Assembly: GCA_003988855.1 (NCBI GenBank)
Contig: QYAI01000055.1
Span: 186,001 to 250,000, forward strand
From: Arachnopeziza araneosa
Lineage: Eukaryota > Ascomycota > Leotiomycetes > Helotiales > Arachnopezizaceae
DNA length: 64,000 bases
Direction: 5' to 3'
Shown piece by piece: positions 23,817 through 34,355 of the stretch. Made by a program: the position numbers and the translations under genes. The notes under the pieces were generated by a model that was not told the origin of the DNA, did no database searches, and saw nothing but the letters and a program-made list of their open reading frames with translations. The first letter of the stretch is position 1; each line of letters begins with the position of its first letter.

Positions 23817-24417
23817 TTATAAGCTATCCTCCTCCGCCCTCCTCCTTTCTTGCAGTCGCAGAACCATTTCCCTCCTCTCCTCTCTCAAAGTAACAAACAC
23901 CCAGAACCACGTAATCATTTCTACAAACGCCCAAGTAAAGGCAACTCTGTTCTTTAGACCTTCTCCCCAAGCGCTCTCTCCATATCCACTCTTCGCATAT
24001 ATGGGACTAGAGCTACTGAAAGCGTATGAATAGAAGGTTAAAACGAGGAAGATGAACAATCGTACTGGAGCTTGCGTGCCCCAGTGATACGAAGAGATTT
24101 CTTCCGGAGCGGAGATGGATACCAAGTCGCTAAGGCCCATGACTAGGAGGACTGCGGAGAGAAAGGCGAGTGGTGGAGAGGGTGTGTCGAAGGTCCGGGT
24201 ACTTGGCTGTATACATTTACTATTAGTTTTGGATTGCGATGTCGATTTGAGATATATTAAATGGGAAAGGGTTACGTACTAAGCCCATAGCCTCTCCAAT
24301 AATAAACACCAGCGACTGGTCTGCTATTGCGCTAGGAGCAGTGAGGAAGAAGAACGCAAGTGTGATGTGGAAGAGCGAGAGGGAGGTTATGATCGTGGCA
24401 GCAGATATGACGCCCAT
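23817..24417 (-). CDS. ILM1: ILM1 family membrane protein
   Basis: Small multi-pass protein of the 'increased loss of mitochondrial DNA' family, located in ER membranes in yeast; molecular role unclear. Exons 24417-24280 and 24206-23817 give 175 aa. Four hydrophobic segments are visible: SAATIITSLSLFHITLAFFF, PLAFLSAVLLVMGLSDL, VRLFIFLVLTFYSYAF and VAFTWAFVEMITWFWVFV. The diagnostic GLKNRVAFTWAFVEM and a charged C-terminal tail (REERREMVLRLQERRRAEED) are present. It shares a divergent upstream region of 282 bp with the geranylgeranyltransferase gene. Confidence 0.85.
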
Positions 24418-24699
24418 TTTGTTTTCTTGTCTGGAGTATCGTAAAAAGATTGTAGATAGATTCAGATGAGAGAAACGTGAGCAGGTCAGAATGAATCACA
24501 TCGAGGTCCCTTGTAGTGATCACGCTGGCAGGATGAAAATGGTGACAGCCTTGTGTCTCGAATTCAAGGGGTCAAAAGATCCACAGCCACGAAATTAAGG
24601 TTGTAGGTTTTTCCGCCCCGATAAGCTTATTTGTGCCCCTCCATTTCCGCTACCTGAACATGACTACTTCCTCCCCGTCCTCAACCACCTTTCTACGAC
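24418..24699. promoter_or_regulatory. Divergent upstream region, ILM1 / GGTase I beta
   Basis: 282 bp between divergent start codons. No clear TATA box. A frame upstream of 24700 with its own ATGs (24633, 24661; MTTSSPSSTTFLRREYER) overlaps the GGTase start in another frame and may act as an upstream ORF. Confidence 0.4.
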
Positions 24700-26228
24700 G
24701 TGAATATGAACGAGCCAAAACTAGAGAAAGAGAAACATATCAAGTACTGGCAACGATGTCTGCGGACTCTGCTCCCGACGCCGTACACCAGTACCGATTC
24801 GTCGCGTATGACTCTAGGTTTTTTCATTCTTTCTGCATTGGATCTGCTGGGAGCTGGAGCAGACACATTCACGGAGGTGGAACGGAAGAATACTAGCAAT
24901 TGGATATTGAAGTGCCAGCATCCGAACGGTGGGTTTTGTGGGAGTCCAAATCATAGATACCCAGACGTATGCTATGCAGATATTGGAGCAGGTGTGCAGC
25001 AGATGGATCCGGCGAATTTACCGGCAACGTACTTTGCTATTCTGAGTTTGGCTTTCGTAGGAGACTTGAGTGGAGTAGATAGAAATAAGTGCTTGCATTG
25101 GTTGAAAACACTGCAGAGGGATGATGGTAGCTTTGGGGAATTGGTAAGCCAAAATGGGAAGATTGAGGGAGGACGAGACATGAGATACTGCTATGTGGCT
25201 ACCGTGATAAGGTGGATATTAAGAGGCGGAGATGGAGAAGAGGAAGACATAGATGTGGAGAAGCTAGTAGGCCACATTAAAGCTGGGCAGACCTATGATG
25301 GTGGGATATCAGAGTCTTCCCAGCATGAGGCACATGGTATGTTTTCTCTTTCTCTGCTTTTCCCTAGCTGATCATTCTCCAGCTGGATATACATACTGCG
25401 GCATAGGATGTCTCTCGTTGCTCAATAGACTTCCAGCTTCTCCTAATAGATCCATAAATTCCATTCCTGGACTGTCGAACCTATCGGCGACAATCAGATG
25501 GCTTGTATCTAGGCAAGTAGGCTATACCGGGGAGGAGGAAGAAGAGGAGGAGGAGGAAGACACCCAGGTTCCTCAAATTAAACTTGCCGGTGTTTACCAT
25601 GAAAAGCCGGACGTTGATCAATTCGTTGGATTCAATGGGAGATGCAACAAAAGAGTCGATACTTGCTATGCTTTCTGGGTGACATCTTCATTGGACGTAA
25701 GTGGAGAAGAGTGGTCTGATTCAAGAAACGAGTTTTTGAGCAGCTAGGCTGATGAAGGATAACTTTTAGATGCTTGGTGCAGAACTCCTGAAGCTGGTCA
25801 ACACCGAAGCAATCCGCCGGTTTCTATTCCAGCAAAGTCAACACATAATCGGAGGATTCGGGAAACATCCAGGAAATCCTCCAGGTATAGTTTCACTATT
25901 TAATCCTTTTGTATGCAACTGACCATGCACAGACATATATCACTCGTATCTCGGTCTCGCAGCACTCGCAGTCATGGCAGAGCCGGGCATCAAACCACTC
26001 GATTCAGCTTTATGCATCAGTAACGAGCAGAAATTGAAGTTGGAGAAGCTTCGCAGGATTGCAGTAGCGCCGATAAGGACGAGAACTTATTGGAAGCATG
26101 GATATTGCTTCTCGATTCGGGAAGATGACCCCGATTTCAATGTGAAAATGGCCGGAAGCGAGGAGCCTCCGAAGGACATGGTGACAATTTCAGATAAGGT
26201 GGTGATGAACCAGAAGGTGAAGTCTTGA
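24700..26228 (+). CDS. Geranylgeranyltransferase type I beta subunit
   Basis: Catalytic, zinc-binding subunit that attaches geranylgeranyl to CaaX proteins such as Rho1 and Cdc42. Predicted exons are 24700-25336, 25383-25696, 25770-25884 and 25933-26228 (453 aa). The start MNMNEPKLEKEKHIKYWQRC matches the family N-terminus. The alpha-alpha barrel repeats are clear: WILKCQHPNGGFCGSPN, CLHWLKTLQRDDGSFGE and FVGFNGRCNKRVDTCYAFW. Zinc ligands are Asp and Cys in RVDTCYAFW and His in IYHSYLGLAAL, the last assembled across the final intron. An insertion with a run of nine Glu (GEEEEEEEEEDT) is lineage-specific. The C-terminal extension after WKHGYCFSIREDD is about 40 residues. Confidence 0.93.
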
Positions 26229-26891
26229 AGGTGGACCATGTGATATTTCACCGGGAAGGCTATGGATTGTCTTTTTGAGAGAAGTCCGGGGCCGAGTATT
26301 ACAGAACCTAGACCTGTCTCTCCGTGTCTCTAGGAGATATCAGTATGCCGAGACAGGAGAATCTTCCACCTCGCGAGCCCACCCCGGACTCTGAACCATT
26401 TGTCCAATTTGGACATTGATCTAATGCCGGTTGGGTCTGTTTTAGATCAGGATGCTGGCCAAAGACACCATGTGCTCCTTACCCACCTTTGCAAAATATC
26501 ACCTACCAAATGATGATTACATCTTCTGCTTCTATCAACTACATATTCTGCGCAACTGGCTTCAATTTTGATAGCTTGACCTCTTGAAAATTCTCACCAG
26601 GAACATAGCCTGAAAATTGGAGGAAATTCAGGCACGTCTAATTTAATAACATTAGTCTCTTTATAACTGATTCTCATCGTTTTTCTCTATATGCTTCAGC
26701 ACTTACACTCGTCCCATTTTTGAAATCAGCATGCGAACAGAAGCTCTCACACAACCCCACTTCTGTGGCGCCTACCCCTGTCGAGAGCTCTCAAGCTCCA
26801 CCAGTTAGGTCATTGTGTAAATCCGTCACGACATTGCAGTGTAAGGCTTCACTTTTTCCTGCCAGCACCAACTGGCAACCCAAGCCACAAT
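26229..26891. other. Intergenic with a hairpin-forming inverted repeat
   Basis: 663 bp between GGTase I beta and the M20 peptidase. Apart from the inverted repeat at 26283-26390 (listed separately), nothing was recognised. Confidence 0.5.
26283..26390. repeat. Nested inverted repeat, possible MITE relic or 3'-end hairpin
   Basis: The outer arms AGTCCGGGG (26283-26291) and CCCCGGACT (26382-26390) are perfect complements. A second perfect pair, CCTGTCTC (26313-26320) and GAGACAGG (26350-26357), lies nested inside. It starts 55 bp after the GGTase stop codon. It could be a miniature inverted-repeat element or a hairpin in the 3' UTR. No target-site duplication is obvious. Confidence 0.45.
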
Positions 26892-28071
26892 ATGAAGCTC
26901 CCATCTTTTTCTTCCACCTTTCTTCTCCTCCTCAATTGGCCCTTAGCCACATCCTCACACAACATCCAACAAACATTCACACTCAGCAGCAGCAGCTCGA
27001 ATGACGCCCTCCTCTCCCTCCACCGCTCTCTTATAGAAATCGAATCCATAACCTTTAACGAGCTAAATGTTTCGACCTGGTTAGCTTCCTATCTCAAATC
27101 CCATGACTTCAGGGTCGAGACGCAAGAAGTCGAGCCTAACCGCGCGAACGTCTTCGCCTACCTGGGGAAATCAAGGAAGACCCGCACGCTGGTAAGCTCG
27201 CATATCGATACTGTGCCACCTTTCTGGCCATACGAGCGCAAAGGGGACGAGATATGGGGCCGCGGGAGCGTGGATGCAAAGGGAAGTGTAGCTGCGCAGA
27301 TTATTGCAGTGCAGGAGCTTATTGCTGCAGGCAAGGTGAAGGAAGGAGATGTGGCCTTGTTGTTTGTAGTCGGTGAAGAGGTGGGAGGAGATGGCATGAA
27401 GAAAGCAAATGATCTGGGGCTATCTTGGGAGACAGCTATTTTTGGCGAACCGACAGAGTTGAAGCTGGCATCAGGACATAAAGGCATCGCTGCCTTGACT
27501 ATCACAGCAAAGGGGAAGGCAGGGCATAGTGGCTACCCTGAACTAGGAAGGAGTGCAAACGCCATGATTATACCAGCGTTGAACAAGTTACTGACTGTTG
27601 AATTGCCGTGGAGTGAGAAGTATGGGAACACGACTCTGAATATTGGAAAGATTGAAGGTGGAGTGGCGGCGAATGTGATCGCGGAGGATGCCGTTGCTAA
27701 TATTGCCATTCGAATTGCGGATGGAGGACCTGAAGTGGTGGAGAAGCTTGTGCTAGACGCGGTTAATGCGGCCGGGGAAGTATTAGATGTGAGCTTTCGT
27801 GGAGGTTATGGGCCGGTTTATATTGATAGTGATGTGCCTGGTAAGCGTCTTTCATAATGAAGCCTCCCTACTAAGTTGCTCTCCAGGATTTGATACTATC
27901 GTCTGCTCATATGGAACAGATATACCAAACCTGAAGGGAGATCACAAGCGATACTTGTACGGCCCTGGATCCATTCTGATGGCTCATAGTGATCACGAGC
28001 ACCTGAAAATTTCGGACTTGGAGGAAGCTGTAGAGGGATACAAAAAGCTGATAGAGTATTCATTAAAGTAA
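26892..28071 (+). CDS. Secreted/vacuolar M20 metallopeptidase (acetylornithine deacetylase-like)
   Basis: Two-zinc amidohydrolase of the M20 family (carboxypeptidase S / ArgE / DapE relatives). Exons 26892-27840 and 27887-28071 give 377 aa. The N-terminus MKLPSFSSTFLLLLNWPLATS is a signal peptide, so the protein enters the secretory pathway. Metal ligands and catalytic residues are visible: SSHIDTVPPFWP (His and following Asp), GRGSVDAKGSVAAQ (bridging Asp), VVGEEVGGDG (catalytic Glu and ligand Glu), FGEPTELK (Glu), and the C-terminal His in AHSDHEHLKISD. GKAGHSGYPELGRSAN marks the dimerisation-domain junction. The secretion signal argues against a role in mitochondrial arginine synthesis and favours peptide or N-acyl amino-acid hydrolysis. 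Confidence 0.88.
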
Positions 28072-28306
28072 AACAGCAAACTACTCATCTAAAATAAAAT
28101 AAGTAATAAAGCAAAGTGGATTCATGAAACACATTTCGAATGGCTACTACCGCCATAGTCTAAAAACCTAACCAATACAAATACTCCGACAACCATGTGC
28201 TGCTGAAGCGATAGCACTCCAGGAAACAAAGTGTGGTATCTAATGCATGCGCCGTACCAGGCCCTACTCCCAACAAACTGACAGGAATAAAGAGGCATTA
28301 TATTTT

Positions 28307-30547
28307 TCAATGGCCGCTTATATCGCTCGAGTATCCATTGTATGGATCATTCATCTGAGGTTGGCCATATGTATGCTGAGGACCTGGACCACTTGACACA
28401 TAGCCTCCGTCATCTGCCTCGTCATAGTATTCTGATCCGCTGGCCTCGAAACTACTCCTCTCATCGTCCATACCGGGATCCCCTTGTGGCATTTCTGACC
28501 AGCTGAGTGTCGCAAGTGCAGGATACTGGGCCAGTAATGCTGCAGGAAGTGTGTAATTACCGCTTGCATCCATCGGGAACCCATTTGCATCCATTGGTAA
28601 AGGCTGAGGTTGTTGCATGTTATGCATATTTTGCATACGCTGCTCATTCCAAGCTCTTTGCCTTTCGATAGCTTCTTCGTCAAGAAGAGGTTTTATGCAG
28701 ATTCGACCTGCCTCGGAGCGGAAGTGCCTACCCAGCGCATCCGCCCTAGCAAATCGTCTGCCACAACCCCACTGACCACCTTGCTTAAGTTCTCCTTTAC
28801 AAACAAACTTCTTCTCTCCAGAATGCAAACCTTCGTGTCGCTTGCGGTCATGCTGACGAGCAAATGCTTTGCCACAAACCGTGCAAACAAATGGACGCTC
28901 GTCAGTATGGGTCCGCAAATGAGAACGGAGGTTGTAAGCGCGTGTAAATCGTTTTGGGCACAGTGTGCACTGAAACGTTGCTGGATGTTTTTGCACACGC
29001 TTAGAATTCGCCCCTTCAGGTGTTGCAGCTTGGTAGTCTGGATCTGCGAGCCCAAGGATGTAATCACGATTTGGCATTGACGGAGTAGATTGACGTCGCC
29101 TACTCGGAGAACTAGTCCCGGATCGATCGTTTGGCGATAAAGAGCGGTGCGAGTCTGGAGAGCGAGCAGCTAGATCGGATCCAAGTCCGGGAGACATACT
29201 TGATGGTGTGGTTGGTCGAGATATGGGGCCTGACCCCGTCTTATTTGGATCTGTGAAAGCCCGACGACGACCTACTTCGGGTTAACAAGAATCACGTGTG
29301 ATCCACTGAATTCACATACCTCTGTCAGGGGGTGTTAAAGCGTCTTGATCGAACGAAGAACGCTTTGGTGGCTCAAAGCTATTTTGTCGGGAAGCTGGCG
29401 CAAACTCGACATTGATCTCTGGTGGGACCATCTGTTGAGCTTGGCCCATCTCATTCCCGAGCGTAGGGAACGATTCTTGCTCCTGGAACATATTACTCGA
29501 CTGGCCAAAGCCGTTATTCATACCAAGCATGAACTGATTTTGCTGATTCATAGCAGGCATTGAAACCGGGCCAAGCCGTGGAGAGATAGCGGGACTATGT
29601 GCAGGACTGAAACCTCTTCTTGGACTTGCGCTGTGTTGAATTTGAGGGTCAGACAATGAGAAGTTGCCAATTCCAAGAACCTCTTGATAGATGCCAGCGT
29701 CTTGAGGGTTTTGCATTGGTGAATGGTGCTCAGGGAAGGAATCGTGGATACCCAGATTTGGTGAATGTTGAGCCGACGATGCAGATACGTCAGAATACTC
29801 CGAAGGGGTTCTTCGATGGCTAGAAAATTGAGGCGGCATCATACCCCACTCGTTTTGGTTCATTTGAGGGAAGGCAGCACTCTCAGGCGCGAGTGATGCG
29901 TTCCTAGAATGGTTTGAGGAGGGCTGAAATTTGTGCTGGTTGAAATTGGGAGACTGGTGCGCTGATGCAGGAGACCCGGCGCTTTGAAAGAGAGCCGGTG
30001 GAGTAGGTGTGTGATTCGGTGGAGAAGCCATATCGAGTTGTGCTGGGTCTACTGACTGATTTCCAGATTGAGAAGGATTCATGAAGAACGAAGGATCGTA
30101 TTGATCGGCCTGATTGTTTGGCTGTGAGAACAATGGAAAATCACCAGTAAAATTGGTGTTCAGGTTTGGGTCCAACAACTCCTGTGTAAAACTTGATTGA
30201 GGATGGTTGAAGGGTGAAGCTTGGGGTTCCTGCTTGAATTGCGGGAAATCGTCGCTTTGAACGTAATTTGACTCGCTCAGATCGCTCTGTGAAAAGGATG
30301 ATCCTTGCTGATTCAAGAACTGGTTGTTATCAACATAAGAAGGGAGGCCGTGGTTCGAGTTGAAGCCGTTGTTGTTGTTCAAGTACGCCTGATCGTTGCC
30401 TTGGAAAGAGGAACTGTTATCTAAGCCAAGACCGACACCAACCGAATTGACATTTTCTTGGAAAGGCTGAGGGGAGGGAGAATGCTGTTGATTTATATGA
30501 GGCTGTTGATGCCCGGCAGAAGGAGACCTTCCGCGTTGTTGATCCAT
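28307..30547 (-). CDS. CRZ1: CRZ1-type C2H2 zinc-finger transcription factor (calcineurin-responsive)
   Basis: Nuclear effector of calcium/calcineurin signalling, controlling ion homeostasis and cell-wall stress genes. Exons 30547-29320 and 29271-28307 give about 730 aa. The first 400 residues are Gln/Asn/Ser/Pro-rich and disordered. A candidate calcineurin docking motif of PxIxIT type (PEINVE) lies near the exon-1 end. Exon 2 has SP-rich phosphosites (SPNDRSGTSSPSRRRQS). The DNA-binding block follows: FQCTLCPKRFTRAYNLRSHLRTH, then FVCTVCGKAFARQHDRKRHEGLH, then a divergent third finger (FVCKGELKQGGQWGCGRRFARADALGRH) that is the hallmark of Crz1 orthologues. An acidic, Gly-rich tail ends the protein. 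Confidence 0.93.
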
Positions 30548-32045
30548 GTCGAATGGCTGTTGCTGTTCTTAGAACACCGTCAGGTTGACTTTGAGATTCT
30601 GTGTCAGCCTTGCTGGCAGAGTGGCTGAGCCTGCGATTGAGGCTATGCGAAAGAAGCGCGAACTCGATTTCTACCACTCAAAATCATGCACAAAGTGCAG
30701 TAACCAATTCCAGAGAGCTTCTTATGCTATTCGCGCAATGATCTGAAACAGAGTCGAGGAATTATTCGTTGCCTAGACGTTCCTGACGACGGATTTATTC
30801 CCCCGCCCCTCGATATATCAGGACAAGGCGGTGGACGCCAAGAACGACACAGATTTAGTGAGGCGCAAATGAGCCGTCGCAAATCATGTAGCTCGTGTGA
30901 AGATGGAAGATTGTGTGGGAGGTACGTGCTTTTCGTCTTATCTTGTTGAAGGTTCAAGTGCTGGGACGTTGGAATGGGGGAGAGTAGCTGAAAGGAAGAG
31001 GGTCGTTGGCGCCCCACAATGAGCAATGTAGTATTCGAGGTTGGGTATTGCGTACTCGGTCTGCAGATGCAAGCAAGTCAGTATTTATTGATATCGAGCT
31101 GAAAGTAAGCTCCCTCAGCCGTTGTGCGCGGAAATAGTCGCATGAAACTGTTCGGAATGAGAAGCTCTAACAGAAATACGCTTACCTTGTCAGCCGTTCG
31201 GGGGCCGGCAGAGGACAATGTCGACGATGTCGTTGTAGATTGGCGCAGCAGCAACTCGGAGCAACGGGTTGTATCTCGCAAGTACGACTTGGAAAGGACT
31301 CTCTGGGAATGTCTTATCGAGTTGGTGAAGTTTGAGGGATCGCGAGCGGTTTCGCGTGGTGACTTGGGCCCGCCCAACCTGGGAGATGTTGGCTCGTGCT
31401 GGCCACCGTACTGAAGTTACATCCAGGGCAAATCTCACTCCAGTGCACTACTCCTCATACGAGAGTACAATACCTACGTAGGTACATTCTGGCTTGGTCG
31501 GCGAGCGCTTCCCAAGTGAGATATTCCTACCTCTCGCTACCGCGAATCTTCATTTCCGCAAAACGTGCTCTTCCAGAAAGATTCCCGGTTCTGAAACTTG
31601 TGACCGGTAGATTTTGGATTCTACTGTAGTACACACGGTTTGAAAACGCGAAACCCATTTCAGCTTGCTTCAAGGGAATACCTCATCAGATGACCCGAGT
31701 TGCATGGCGAATTCTAATTGGATGGTGGCGTGAAAATGAGCCTTAACCGCGCGACTCTTTCAGAGATCTCACATGTGCCTCCGTGCGTGAGAACATGTCA
31801 CAGATCTATTCTCGCTCTGAAACCTAGGGCTTACAACCTCTTGCTCTTGATCTGCCCCACTCTTGACCGTCTGATAATACCTGTGAAGGCCATACCGGAG
31901 TCTGAGCTTGTTGACCTTCTTCAGATTCATCATTCACGTACTCTTGTGTGCTGAATGCATGTTCAAGCTGACAATGTGGTAAGAAACATTTATACCATCG
32001 GACAAGGTGTCAAAGCATAGTTACCAACTTGAGACCCGAACCATA
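30548..32045. promoter_or_regulatory. Long divergent upstream region, CRZ1 / HAD phosphatase
   Basis: About 1.5 kb without a recognisable gene between divergent starts. Only short overlapping frames occur (31124-31414 plus, 31078-31377 minus), and they shadow each other. Long leaders are common for fungal regulators, so part of this may be CRZ1 5' UTR. Confidence 0.5.
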
Positions 32046-32906
32046 ATGCCCAACCCCTTCCCAAAAGCCATCATCTTTGATTTTGACGGAACGATAACAT
32101 CCAAAGACACGATCTCTATCCTCTTCGAACAGGCCGTGGCTTTTCAGTCCTCTAACTTCCAAGCCTCATATAACGAAATAATTTCAAAGTACGGCGAGGA
32201 CTCCGCGCAGCATCATGGGACTTACGAGCCTTCAAAAGAAACCCGGATTAACCTAAACGACGAGATCCTCTTTTATCGCGACTTAAAACTGCTTGAAGTT
32301 AAGAGCTTTTCTCGTGTCAGCGCCTCCAGTATCTTCAAAGGAATTTCAAGTGAGGAATGGTACCGGATCGGACAACGAATGGCCGAGGAAGGCGCCGTGA
32401 AGATACGGAACGGCTTTCCTGAACTCATCAAGTATGCAGAAGAACAGCAGATCAAAGTGGGTGTGCTTTCGGTGAATTTCTCGCGTGATTTCATCCGCGG
32501 TGTCTTGAGATCCAGCGCTCCTCAGATTGAAGTAAAAGCAAATTGGACCGATGAGCGTGGGATTCTTTTCGGTCCCGAAGGTGAGGGAGAGGTGATGGCT
32601 ACTTCCGACGGGAAATTGAACGCGATGGATAGCCTCTCACAAGGATGGGGGGTTGAGAATGAGATTGAGAGTGTCATTTATGTTGGCGATTCAGGGACAG
32701 ATATCGAGTGTCTAACAAGGAAGGGCGTGGTTGGGGTTGCCATAGCTGAGTATGGAAAAAGTAACCTAATAGAAACTTTAAGGAGAGTTGGTGTGACTCT
32801 TGCTCACTTGTCTGAATGGCCGGGTATGAAGAACGATAGAGTGTATTGGGCCCGAGATTTCATAGAAATTAGAGGTGCACTCCATGAATTAGAAGAATCG
32901 GCATGA
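32046..32906 (+). CDS. HAD-superfamily phosphatase
   Basis: Single-exon protein of 286 aa starting MPNPFPKAIIFDFDGTITS. Motif I has both catalytic Asp residues (DFDGT), motif II is VGVLSVNFS, and motif IV is VIYVGDSGTDIECL. The cap between motifs I and II is helical (EWYRIGQRMAEEGAVKIRNGFPELI), as in phosphoserine-phosphatase-like and pyrimidine/thiamin-monophosphate phosphatases. The small-molecule substrate is unknown. An in-frame ATG at 32007 would add 13 residues without extending the conserved fold, so 32046 was chosen. Confidence 0.85.
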   Translation: MPNPFPKAIIFDFDGTITSKDTISILFEQAVAFQSSNFQASYNEIISKYGEDSAQHHGTYEPSKETRINLNDEILFYRDLKLLEVKSFSRVSASSIFKGISSEEWYRIGQRMAEEGAVKIRNGFPELIKYAEEQQIKVGVLSVNFSRDFIRGVLRSSAPQIEVKANWTDERGILFGPEGEGEVMATSDGKLNAMDSLSQGWGVENEIESVIYVGDSGTDIECLTRKGVVGVAIAEYGKSNLIETLRRVGVTLAHLSEWPGMKNDRVYWARDFIEIRGALHELEESA

Positions 32907-33124
32907 GCCCTAATACGGTTCAAGTAGATAGATGAGAGATCATGAATCAGTCATTGTATTGTTTGATGGGAAAGCCGGAGCAAGATCTGTGGCTCTTGGA
33001 TTTATATGTCTACCCTAAGTTATCAAGCCGAACGCAACACAATCTAATTTACTAGTCTAAAATGGCCATCAAAGCAAACCTTTGTAAAGTACTAGACTTG
33101 TCAACCTACTCCTGGGGGGTAATC

Positions 33125-34355
33125 TTACAAAGTAATCACCAACTTTTCAGCGCTGATCTTCCCTTCTCTCAAAGCCTGCAAACCATTCAAAATGCCCTCA
33201 AAACCACTTCCATACTTATTCACGCTTGGTTTATGAACCTTGATCTTCCCTTCTGCTAGCAATTTCCTACTCAGCTCCCACCATATCTTCCCAAACTCAA
33301 AGTCTCCTGGTACGGCAGGAACTTCCTTAGGCCCAAATTTGAAAGCTTCTCCGATAACAGTGTAAGCTACAGTAACCTGGATCTTCACTTTGTCGTTGAT
33401 TTTGTTGACCGTGGAGGTTTGCTCATCATCAAGTCCGAGCAAAGACGTATAGATACCACCCGAATTTGACATGGAGGCCACTGTAATCTCAGGGCTGCCC
33501 TTTTCAGCAATACAATCAAGCGCATATTTGACGTCAGGAAACTCCTTATTGATAGTTTCAGAACATGTGGAAGAGTTGTAGTCAAATGCGGCAACTGTTC
33601 CTCATCTTCGTGAGCGAAGATCGGAAATGGAGGGTGAATAACCTACCAGCTCCCAAGCTCTTAACATAGTCGAAGTTTCTGGGCGAACAAGTTGTTATGA
33701 CCGTCAACCCGGACAGCTGGGCAACCTGAATTGCAAGACTCCCGGTTGCAGTACTGCCGCCATAGACTAAAAGGGTAGCCTTCTCTGAGATTGGCTTGTC
33801 AGGGAAGGGCAGTTTGAGAGACTGGTAGAGCGCCTGTCCCACAGTAGTGATACCGACACCTAAGGTGCTTGCCTCCTCAAAAGATAAATTATCCGGAATC
33901 TTGATTTGGATATCGCCGCGGGCGGTTATATAGTTGCCGAACTAATTATGCTGTTACGACCTGTTCAAAGGACTGATGAACGTCGAGGATGCTTGGTTTT
34001 GCGACTTACGGAGCCAGTGTCATGATTCACAACATTTCCACCATGACACATGCCAGCTACCCGGTCACCCTTCTTGAAGTCCTTTGTGACTTCGCTTCCG
34101 ACCTCTTCTACAACACCAGCATAATCGCATCCGATCAATGCCAAGTTAGCTTGGGAATTTTGCTTGAATTGCTGATCGAGCGCTCACTCTAGACCCTTTA
34201 TCGGTCAAGTAATCAATGTGCTTCCAATCGGTGGGATTCAGGGACACCGAGTTGACCTTGACGAGAATATAATCCGGGCGAAGCTTCGGGATGGTGGCCT
34301 CGCTTGCAGTGGCAAGTCCTGGTTTATCAACCACAATAGCGGTGTTCTTGGCCAT
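33125..34355 (-). CDS. MDR (zinc-type alcohol dehydrogenase-like) enoyl reductase, with a frame break
   Basis: NAD(P)H-dependent oxidoreductase of the medium-chain family, closest in style to fungal trans-acting enoyl reductase / toxD-like proteins without zinc. The GroES-like half starts MAKNTAIVVDKPG and includes LNPTDWKHIDYL. It continues GCDYAGVVEEVGSEVTKDF and, across an intron, DTGS | FGNYITARGD. The Rossmann half has LLVYGGSTATGSLAIQVAQLSG, then across another intron SLGAG | VAAFDYN. The C-terminus is GLQALREGKISAEKLVITL. Between DYLTDKGSR and LALIGCDYAG (about 34,150-34,200) the frame shifts by one, and no intron of normal size restores it. The only GT...AG that does is 25 nt. This is a frameshift, a sequencing error or an unusual splice. 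Confidence 0.75.

Noticed and set aside
30600..30680. tRNA-like string GGCAGAGTGGCTGAG
   Set aside because: Resembles a Leu/Ser tRNA D-arm, but no acceptor stem pairs and no GGTTCGANTCC B box follows at the right distance.
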